The notes under the pieces were generated by a model. That model was not told where the DNA came from and searched no databases. It saw only the letters and a list, made by a program, of their open reading frames with translations. The position numbers were made by a program, and so were the translations under genes. 64,000 nucleotides of DNA from JADJLQ01 sp044227925. GTDB lineage: Bacteria > Bacteroidota > Bacteroidia > Chitinophagales > Saprospiraceae. Shown here one piece after another: positions 35,251 through 41,808 of this stretch. The DNA lies in assembly GCA_044227925.1 (NCBI GenBank), contig JBGAVW010000006.1, positions 71,639-135,638 of the forward strand, written 5' to 3'. The first letter of the stretch is position 1. The number at the start of each line of letters is the position of its first letter.

Positions 35251-36515
35251 TCAGTATAGTTCAATTTAAACTTTGAAAGATCAGGTATGTGTTTTTTCTT
35301 TCGTTTTAATTCAAAATCATAAAAAAGGGCTCCCAGCTTTGAAAGATAAGGTAAGCCTATGGTCTCATATTCATATTTGCCATCGTTGTAAATCCCATCG
35401 GTATTGGTATTGATCGTGGCAGACAAAATGAACTCAACATTATTTTTAAAGTCTACTATGTATGCAGCATCAGTGAGATAGCCATATGCCCAGCCCACTT
35501 TATTAAATATGCGTATAAAATCTGGTATTCGTTTTTTATTATCTCCATACATAAAAAATTTACAATACCCATCTGCATGAGTAGAGTCATACAACGGATA
35601 TTTGCTTTCCCTGGGAAGTTTAGACATTTGAGTACGGATATACTCCATATCGTGATCGGCTATATTGAAGCGCTTATCTTCAGAGATTGATTCTGGAAAT
35701 AATACTGCCTGTATCATTGCATGCAGTGATTGAAGGGAAATATAATTTTTAGAGCTAAAATCAAATGGTTCGTTTATTTGGAGATCGTTTTTTATATACC
35801 CAATGCCTTTTTTCAAATTAGTCAGATCCGTTATTCGTTGATCCAAATTATTATATTTTTCACCCTGGCTGTACAAATTCAAGTCTTCTTCATATAATTC
35901 TACAGGGTTGGTGTATTTGTTTGATTCCGTGTCAAATTCAGGGGCATCCAACCTATGCAGGATGTGCAGATCATATCCCAGCGATTGCAACCGTTGGTTT
36001 ATTTCCTGTTGTCCCATAAATTCATAAAGCCGGTTATATGCATCATTATCGCTTACAATGAATATTTTTTTAATAAAATGGCCTACGGAGGGTATTGCAT
36101 TGGGACTCGTGCTGTCAGCATAGAAAGATGTCTGAGGTGAATGGGCTGCCATTATTTTCAATGGACTAAATAGATGTATTTGCGGTTTTGATTTTCTAAG
36201 CTTGTTTATTTTTTCAGCTGCAAGCAAGGCTACCGGCATTTTTACCGTACTGGCTGGATAAAAGTAGTGCCGTGGGCGATGGTTCCAGTAATAGGACTTG
36301 AATGAAGGATTGTTGTTTTTATCCCTGTCTATCTGCGTGTATATTACCTGGGATTCGTATTTTTCAAAACTGTCCAATACTCTTTTGAGTAAAGCGTTTT
36401 GATGTATCTTTTTATCAATTTTACGATGCATGGTTGACCTCTTTCCGGGAGTGCATGCCATCCAAATAGTAGAAAATACAAATATGTAATATAGCGATCT
36501 ACACATACTTAGCAA
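35247..36515 (-). CDS. Class A beta-lactamase-fold serine hydrolase lipoprotein
   Basis: This 422-residue protein has a lipoprotein leader ('STIWMACTPG', Cys21), active-site Ser89-x-x-Lys92 in 'YPASTVKMPVALL', and Ser155-Asp-Asn157 in 'VSDNDAYNRLY'. The third motif reads 'KVGWAYGY' where true beta-lactamases have KTG. The protein is ~130 residues longer than a class A lactamase. It is more likely a peptidoglycan-related hydrolase or esterase than a resistance enzyme. Translational coupling to the helicase-nuclease gene through an ATGA overlap is functionally puzzling. Confidence 0.82.
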   Translation of the reverse strand: MLSMCRSLYYIFVFSTIWMACTPGKRSTMHRKIDKKIHQNALLKRVLDSFEKYESQVIYTQIDRDKNNNPSFKSYYWNHRPRHYFYPASTVKMPVALLAAEKINKLRKSKPQIHLFSPLKIMAAHSPQTSFYADSTSPNAIPSVGHFIKKIFIVSDNDAYNRLYEFMGQQEINQRLQSLGYDLHILHRLDAPEFDTESNKYTNPVELYEEDLNLYSQGEKYNNLDQRITDLTNLKKGIGYIKNDLQINEPFDFSSKNYISLQSLHAMIQAVLFPESISEDKRFNIADHDMEYIRTQMSKLPRESKYPLYDSTHADGYCKFFMYGDNKKRIPDFIRIFNKVGWAYGYLTDAAYIVDFKNNVEFILSATINTNTDGIYNDGKYEYETIGLPYLSKLGALFYDFELKRKKKHIPDLSKFKLNYTE

Positions 36516-36552
36516 ATGTATGCCTATATGTTGATTCTTTTAAAAGAATGAT

Positions 36553-37302
36553 TTAAAAAATAAAATTTTTGATGATGGTATATCCGGTGACAGCTAGTAA
36601 AATATAATAACTGATTTTTTGTGCCTGCTTATGTTGAGTCAGGTGTTTAGCTGCTATCCAGGCACCGATCGACTGACCAAAGGCCAAGGCCACTGCTGTA
36701 GGGAGATGTATGTATCCGCTGAATCCGAAAACGGCTACCGCAATTACCGTAAAAATACCTACTACTACAATTTTGGAATTATTTGCATTTTTCCACGGAT
36801 GTCTGCCAAGCATGATCATGGTTGCAAGAAAAAATACCCCCACACCGAGTTGGATTAATCCACCATATGCTCCAACTATGAACAATACAGGATAAATATA
36901 AAATGGATAAAATGCTTTAATATCCTTTTGTTCATGAATCCATTTTTCCGGCTTTAACAATAATACAATGAAAATAAAAAGCAAAAACCAGGGGTATAGT
37001 TTTTTAAACGAACTTTCATCAATCATCACTGCCAGAGCAATTCCAAAAAGGGCACCGATGATCACTGTAATCATAGCCGGCCAGGTGTGTTCTAAATTTA
37101 ATCTTTTGTTTCTATATAGCGTTGCTGCACCACTGATGCTTTGGGTCAATACCCCCAGTCTGTTGGTGCCATTTGCAATCGAAGGGCTTAGTCCGATTAA
37201 TTCAGTACAAAGTGAAAGGGTTATCACAGATCCGTTTCCGGCCAGTGTATTGATGATGCCGGCCAGCACTCCACCAAAGGCTAAAAAAGCAAAATCGAGC
37301 AT
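36553..37302 (-). CDS. TauE/SafE-family membrane permease
   Basis: This 249-residue protein has about eight membrane helices in two repeats. It opens with 'FGGVLAGIINTLAGNGSVITL', given here as the family's N-terminal key pattern (Gly-rich helix with Asn-Thr-x-Ala-Gly), and has the repeat counterpart 'GGLIQLGVGVFFLATM'. Members move sulfonates, sulfite, sulfoacetate or related anions. No sulfur gene is adjacent; the methylmalonyl-CoA epimerase gene lies ten bases upstream on the same strand, so co-transcription is likely. Substrate unknown. Confidence 0.87.
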   Translation of the reverse strand: MLDFAFLAFGGVLAGIINTLAGNGSVITLSLCTELIGLSPSIANGTNRLGVLTQSISGAATLYRNKRLNLEHTWPAMITVIIGALFGIALAVMIDESSFKKLYPWFLLFIFIVLLLKPEKWIHEQKDIKAFYPFYIYPVLFIVGAYGGLIQLGVGVFFLATMIMLGRHPWKNANNSKIVVVGIFTVIAVAVFGFSGYIHLPTAVALAFGQSIGAWIAAKHLTQHKQAQKISYYILLAVTGYTIIKNFIF

Positions 37303-37312
37303 TCACACAAAT

Positions 37313-37708
37313 CTACATGGATTGGCACAATTCTATTAATACTCCATGACATTCTTTAGGTTTCATAAAAACAATGAGTTTATTGTCAGCACCGGCCCTG
37401 GGTGCCTCATCGATAAAAGAAAATCCTTTTAATTTGTATTCTTTCATGGCTATATGAATGTCTTCCACTTCCAGGGCAATATGATGCAAGCCTTCCCCTT
37501 TTTTTTCAATAAATTTCCGGATTGGACTATCCTGATCTGTAGGCTCAAGTAATTCAATTTTTGAATCACCGGCTTTATAAAAAAGGGTAGTCACTTTATC
37601 GGATAGCACAGTTTCCTTTTTATATGGTTCTTCATTCAATAATGTGCTATACACTTCTCTGGCTACTGCAAGGTTTTTTACGGCTATGCCTATATGATCT
37701 ATTTTCAT
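37313..37708 (-). CDS. mce: Methylmalonyl-CoA epimerase
   Basis: This 131-residue VOC-fold enzyme has the metal-binding pattern 'KIDHIGIAVKN' (His5), 'KIELLEPTDQDSPI' and 'GLHHIALEVEDI', and ends with 'HGVLIELCQ' carrying the last glutamate. Size and order match bacterial methylmalonyl-CoA epimerases. It interconverts the 2R and 2S epimers in propionate or succinate metabolism; the mutase is not in the window. It is followed by the TauE-like gene. Confidence 0.92.
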   Translation of the reverse strand: MKIDHIGIAVKNLAVAREVYSTLLNEEPYKKETVLSDKVTTLFYKAGDSKIELLEPTDQDSPIRKFIEKKGEGLHHIALEVEDIHIAMKEYKLKGFSFIDEAPRAGADNKLIVFMKPKECHGVLIELCQSM

Positions 37709-37899
37709 GATCTCTAATTTGTCAGGATAAATATATAAAATATATTACGATTTTTTATAATATATTAATTTTGCGGATACACCGGATCATCGAATAACGA
37801 AAATGTCAAGAGGTAATTTCGAAGTACATCTTTAGCGTTATTCGTCTCCTGCGGAGTTATGTGAAATGATGTAAATTGCATCCAACTTTACCCAGATCA

Positions 37900-38673
37900 A
37901 TGAAATCAAAACAAGAAATAGTTGAAAATTGGCTCCCGCGATATACCGGAGTAAGCCTCGATCGATTCGGAGAGTACATCATACTTGTAAATTTTAATAA
38001 TTATGTAGAATTATTTGCAAAATGGCATAATGTAGAAGTAGAAGGTGGTGACAGACCTATGGATAGTGCCACTGCAGAAAATATTACTATTATTAATTTT
38101 GGAATGGGAAGCCCCAATGCAGCCACGATTATGGATTTATTATCTGCTATCAAACCCAAAGCTTGCCTTTTTTTAGGTAAATGCGGTGGACTGAGGTCAG
38201 ATAAGACCGTAGTGGGTGATTTAATTCTTCCTATTGCAGCCATTCGTGGAGAAGGTACCAGCAATGATTATTTTCCTCCGGAATTACCTGCACTGCCGGC
38301 ATTTGCCTTGCAAAAAGCCATCTCCACCACAGTCCGGGAATATCAGCGTGACTATTGGACAGGGACTGTTTATACCACCAACAGGCGGGTATGGGAATTT
38401 GATGATTCATTCAAAGAATATCTCATCAAACTCAGATGTATGGGTATCGATATGGAAACAGCAACCATATTTATCACCGCATTTAAAAATCATATACCGG
38501 CCGGGGCCTTATTATTAGTTTCGGATGTACCCATGATACCGGAAGGCGTAAAAACCGAAGAAGGCGATAAAAAAGTGACTAAAGATTATCTGGAGACACA
38601 TCTTAAAATAGGAATAGATTCATTAAAACAATTGATGAATAATGCGCAAACTGTAAGACATCTCAAGTTTTAA
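37900..38673 (+). CDS. amn: AMP nucleosidase
   Basis: This 257-residue nucleoside-phosphorylase-fold enzyme reads 'VENWLPRYTG' at the start, then 'IINFGMGSPNAATIMDLL', 'CLFLGKCGGLR', 'IRGEGTSNDYFPPE', 'YTTNRRVWEFDD' and the purine-binding 'IDMETATIF'. This is the short Bacteroidota form of AMP nucleosidase, which lacks the long N-terminal regulatory domain of the E. coli protein. It splits AMP into adenine and ribose-5-phosphate. I use the ATG at 37900; the longer frame begins with TTG at 37876. It is followed after 11 bases by the Fe-S protein. Confidence 0.93.
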   Translation: MKSKQEIVENWLPRYTGVSLDRFGEYIILVNFNNYVELFAKWHNVEVEGGDRPMDSATAENITIINFGMGSPNAATIMDLLSAIKPKACLFLGKCGGLRSDKTVVGDLILPIAAIRGEGTSNDYFPPELPALPAFALQKAISTTVREYQRDYWTGTVYTTNRRVWEFDDSFKEYLIKLRCMGIDMETATIFITAFKNHIPAGALLLVSDVPMIPEGVKTEEGDKKVTKDYLETHLKIGIDSLKQLMNNAQTVRHLKF

Positions 38674-38684
38674 ATATTGCGGAC

Positions 38685-39455
38685 ATGAATAAAATTAAAA
38701 CCATAGCTGAAAACAAATCCGATGGTAATGAAATCGAAGTATTATTTTGGGTTGGCTGCGCAGGAAGTTACGATGCCAGGGCCCAGAAAGTAAGCAAAGC
38801 CTTCACCGAGATAATGTTTGCTGCAGGGGTGCAATTTGCTATTCTGGGCGAGGAAGAAAAATGCACTGGAGACCCGGCGCGTCGGGCAGGTAATGAGTTT
38901 TTATACCAGATGTTAGCGATCCAGAATATTGAAACCCTGAAACAGTATGAATTTAAAAAAATAGTGACTACGTGCCCTCATTGTTTTAATACATTGAAAA
39001 ATGAATACCCTGCATTGGGAGGTTTTTATCAGGTAATTCATCATACCGAATTTATCAATGATCTTTTAAAAACAGGTCGGTTAAAAATCAAAGACTCATT
39101 GGCAGATAAAGTTACCTATCACGATTCATGCTATCTGGGTAGGGTAAACGGTGTGTACGAAGCACCCAGGGAAGTGCTGGCAGCATTGAATATAGAGATT
39201 GACGAGATGGTAAGATCAAAATCAAATGGACTTTGCTGTGGAGCTGGTGGTGCTCAGATGTTTAAGGAAGATGAACCCGGGAATAAAAAAATCAATACAG
39301 AGCGGGTAGAAGAAGTATTGGATAAAAATACGGATAAAGTAGTGAGCAACTGCCCATTTTGCCTTACTATGATCACGGACGGCCTGAAGTCAAAAGATAA
39401 ACACGAGACCGTAATGGCATATGATTTAGCTGAGATGATATTGCAAAGACTGTAA
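38685..39455 (+). CDS. CCG-domain (heterodisulfide-reductase-like) Fe-S protein
   Basis: This 256-residue protein has two cysteine-rich CCG modules. The first comprises 'VGCAGSYD', the conserved 'EEKCTGDPARR' and 'TTCPHCFNTLKNEYP'. The second comprises 'HDSCYLGR', 'GLCCGAGGAQMF' and 'NCPFCLTMI'. Similar modules in HdrB, LutA and GlpC bind unusual Fe-S clusters and shuttle electrons to quinones or thiols. In many Bacteroidota a longer 4Fe-4S partner precedes this gene; here the upstream neighbour is AMP nucleosidase, so the partner must be elsewhere or absent. It is closely followed by two small genes on the same strand. Confidence 0.87.
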   Translation: MNKIKTIAENKSDGNEIEVLFWVGCAGSYDARAQKVSKAFTEIMFAAGVQFAILGEEEKCTGDPARRAGNEFLYQMLAIQNIETLKQYEFKKIVTTCPHCFNTLKNEYPALGGFYQVIHHTEFINDLLKTGRLKIKDSLADKVTYHDSCYLGRVNGVYEAPREVLAALNIEIDEMVRSKSNGLCCGAGGAQMFKEDEPGNKKINTERVEEVLDKNTDKVVSNCPFCLTMITDGLKSKDKHETVMAYDLAEMILQRL

Positions 39456-39466
39456 CTTTGTACCCT

Positions 39467-39955
39467 ATGTATATTCCTTTTGAAACATTACCGGATTATT
39501 CCCGCATATGGATATTTCCCATCAACAGCGATATATCTTCGCAAAAAGCGACGGCTTTGGAAAATGATCTCAAATCATTTGTAAATGAATGGACCAGCCA
39601 TAATACTGCCCTCAAGGCCAGCGCCGCTGTATTTGAAAATAAGTTTGCAGTGGTCAGTGTAGACGAATCGGCATATGGTGCCAGTGGTTGTTCTATCGAT
39701 AAATTAATGAGATTTATCCAAAATGCCGAAGGGGAACACGGGATTTCCCTTTTATTTAAAAATAAAATATTTATAAAAAAGGGCAATGAGGTGATGGGAC
39801 TCTCCATACAAGAAATAAAATCTGAATTGGCTGCGGGTACTTTAAATATCCATCATTTGTATTTTGATCACCTGATTGACACCAAGGAAAAATTGAGATT
39901 TGAATGGTTGAAGCCCTTATCACAAGGATGGTTGGCAAAAAAAATATTGAATTAA
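39467..39955 (+). CDS. Conserved Bacteroidota protein often mislabelled 'ABC transporter ATPase'
   Basis: This 162-residue soluble protein has no Walker motifs. It has 'YSRIWIFPINSDIS', a central strand-rich block 'NKFAVVSVDESAYGASGCSID' (key core DESAYGASGCSID) and a C-terminal 'RFEWLKPLSQGWLAKKI'. Proteins of this shape occur next to the CCG Fe-S protein in Bacteroidota and are sometimes named as ABC ATPases without any supporting motif. I start at ATG 39467; a TTG three codons earlier is less likely. Function unknown; association with the Fe-S protein (11-base gap) is the only clue. Confidence 0.72.
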   Translation: MYIPFETLPDYSRIWIFPINSDISSQKATALENDLKSFVNEWTSHNTALKASAAVFENKFAVVSVDESAYGASGCSIDKLMRFIQNAEGEHGISLLFKNKIFIKKGNEVMGLSIQEIKSELAAGTLNIHHLYFDHLIDTKEKLRFEWLKPLSQGWLAKKILN

Positions 39956-39969
39956 TAAATTGAACTCGT

Positions 39970-40434
39970 ATGCTGGGAAAAGTAAAATTATATTTTGGAA
40001 TTGAAGGATTAAAAATGGATCTGGAAATTCCTGATTCATTTTCACTGCATGAACAATCCATCCATGGAAGTATTCGGTTGCACTCCAAATCAGCCCAGGT
40101 CATCAATAGTTTGACCGTAATCCTGATAGAATCCTATCAGCGCGGTCGTGGTAAAGATCTACGGACCAATGATTACGAATGGGGTAAGATCTCTTTAAAG
40201 GAAAACATTTCAATACCATCCAACGGGCAAAAAATAATTGATTTCCGACTACCTTTTAATGCACAATTATCCAAAATAGATGCATTGGGAGCAAAGTCTG
40301 TAGTGCTTAAAAAATTTACCAATCTGATGAAACTCAGCAAAAATGCCAAATCCGAATTTAATATAATTGTAAAGGCAGATGTTGAAGGCACGGCATTAAA
40401 TCCGGAGGTAAAAAAGAAAATTAGTCTTTCTTAA
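39970..40434 (+). CDS. Small arrestin-like (Spo0M-type) beta-sandwich protein, tentative
   Basis: This 154-residue soluble protein opens with 'KVKLYFGIEGLKMDLEIPDSF' (key core KLYFGIEGLKMDLEIP) and proceeds as regular beta strands: 'IHGSIRLHSKSAQVINSLTV', 'IDFRLPFNAQ', 'EFNIIVKADVEG'. The order resembles the arrestin-like fold of Spo0M-family proteins. It has no signal peptide. It is third in the Fe-S gene cluster, 14 bases after the previous stop, and convergent with the MCE gene seven bases away. The fold call is a guess from strand pattern. Confidence 0.55.
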   Translation: MLGKVKLYFGIEGLKMDLEIPDSFSLHEQSIHGSIRLHSKSAQVINSLTVILIESYQRGRGKDLRTNDYEWGKISLKENISIPSNGQKIIDFRLPFNAQLSKIDALGAKSVVLKKFTNLMKLSKNAKSEFNIIVKADVEGTALNPEVKKKISLS

Positions 40435-40440
40435 TAAATT

Positions 40441-41511
40441 TTATTTATTGCGCTTTTCGATCTCGACCGTATCTATTGCCGGATCATCTTTTGGCTCTGT
40501 GTAATCCTTTTGTTTTTTGCCAAATACGGAAACATTTACATAACGTTTGGGATTCAATCGCAAGTCCTGCAGCAGCAAGGAAAGTTGTTTTGAGGTGGCA
40601 TTCAGATTTTGATATAATGCAGGGTCATTTAGTATCCTGGCTGCTGAACCATCACCGGATTCGGCTTTTTTAATCAATGAAGTGACAGAATTCATTGTTT
40701 TTTCTGCCGTGGTTAATGTGCCTTTTAATTCGCTGATAGCTCCTTTAGTTTCTTTCATAGTAGCATTAAATTCACTGATGGATTTAGATACATCTCCTTC
40801 TTTGATTTGAGTGGATACGGTATCAAAATTTTTGAGAATCGAATGAATTTCTTTATTGGAGCCTTGGATATTGCTCACCACACTTTCAAGATTGGTCAAA
40901 AGCTTGTCTATTTTAGTCGTATTACGGGCCAGTAAATTATTCAATGTAGTGGTGCTATTGGCCAGGTTTTGAAGCGTTTTTTCAAAATTTTGAATACTCT
41001 CTTTTATCTCTTTTTTACCGGATTCTCCAGTCAGGGTATCAAAAATAGAAAGTGCACTGGATTTTAATTTTTCAGTATAACCTTCTATTTGGCCTTCGCT
41101 CACAAAATTATCCAGCATGCTTTTTACCCCTGCTTCCAGATAATCACCGCTCTTAGCGCAGTCTGTACATACACCATTAAATTTTATTTCTACGGCTTTT
41201 CCTCCCATTAAACCCACACTTGCCAATACAGCCTTTGCATCTTTTGGTATTTTAATATCTTTTTTGATTTCGAGTTCTACAATCGGAGTGACATTATCTG
41301 CCGGATCTAGAAATATTTTACTCACAGCGCCTACCTCAAATCCATTGATCATCACAGGATTGGACACCTGGAGCTGGTCAATGTTTTTATACTTTACTTT
41401 AAAATATTGTTTTTTAGCCAATACACTTTTACCGATGATAAACTTATATCCAAGCAAAAGGATGGCTATTGAAAATATGGCCAACAGGGCTATTCGTACT
41501 TCTTTCGACAT
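40441..41511 (-). CDS. MCE/MlaD-family lipid-transport protein
   Basis: This 356-residue protein has an N-terminal membrane helix ('ALLAIFSIAILLLGYKFI') followed by one MCE domain (about 35-115; 'FKVKYKNIDQLQVSNPVMING', core shown, and 'GGKAVEIKF'). A long Ser/Thr/Lys-rich helical tail resembles the coiled region of MlaD/PqiB relatives. I start at Met 41511, since the upstream extension is not conserved-looking and a TATCTTTG -7 box lies just before this ATG. MCE proteins form hexameric rings that carry phospholipids between membranes. No MlaE or MlaF neighbour is present in the window. Confidence 0.88.
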   Translation of the reverse strand: MSKEVRIALLAIFSIAILLLGYKFIIGKSVLAKKQYFKVKYKNIDQLQVSNPVMINGFEVGAVSKIFLDPADNVTPIVELEIKKDIKIPKDAKAVLASVGLMGGKAVEIKFNGVCTDCAKSGDYLEAGVKSMLDNFVSEGQIEGYTEKLKSSALSIFDTLTGESGKKEIKESIQNFEKTLQNLANSTTTLNNLLARNTTKIDKLLTNLESVVSNIQGSNKEIHSILKNFDTVSTQIKEGDVSKSISEFNATMKETKGAISELKGTLTTAEKTMNSVTSLIKKAESGDGSAARILNDPALYQNLNATSKQLSLLLQDLRLNPKRYVNVSVFGKKQKDYTEPKDDPAIDTVEIEKRNK

Positions 41512-41520
41512 AGAAAAGGA

Positions 41521-41528
41521 CAAAGATA
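41521..41528 (-). promoter_or_regulatory. TAnnTTTG -7 box of the MCE gene
   Basis: The minus strand reads TATCTTTG ending nine bases before the ATG at 41511, supporting that start and implying a nearly leaderless mRNA. No clear -33 element. Confidence 0.4.
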
Positions 41529-41723
41529 TAGGAAAAGAATGACTAAATAATGTCTGCTCATAGCACAATAGCGTACATTTTCTACTTAGAATGGGCATAG
41601 CCATCAGTATAAAGCAGGATAAAGCAACGTGGCCCCAAATCCAGGCAATACCGGTTAATCTAATTCAGTTTCAATTTTTTTAGATCCGGAGCTAAGGGTA
41701 GATCAGGATTCAGTAAATACCTC

Positions 41724-41731
41724 TATTTTTG
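41724..41731 (+). promoter_or_regulatory. TAnnTTTG -7 box upstream of the LptD-like gene
   Basis: TATTTTTG lies 77 bases before the proposed TTG start, leaving a leader of about 70 bases. The -33 region lacks a clear TTG. Confidence 0.4.
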
Positions 41732-41808
41732 CATCCATTTAAGAATTCAATTTAAATATCGTTAATACGAAGGCATTCTGAGACTATTCACCGTTTTAAT
41801 CCGAAGAT

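Noticed and set aside
37320..37345. TGGCAC sequence possibly starting a sigma-54 -24/-12 promoter
   Set aside because: No GC dinucleotide at the -12 distance, and it lies inside a coding region on the other strand.
39467..39955. Naming this gene an ABC transporter ATPase
   Set aside because: No Walker A, Walker B or signature motif is present; such a name would rest only on inherited annotation.
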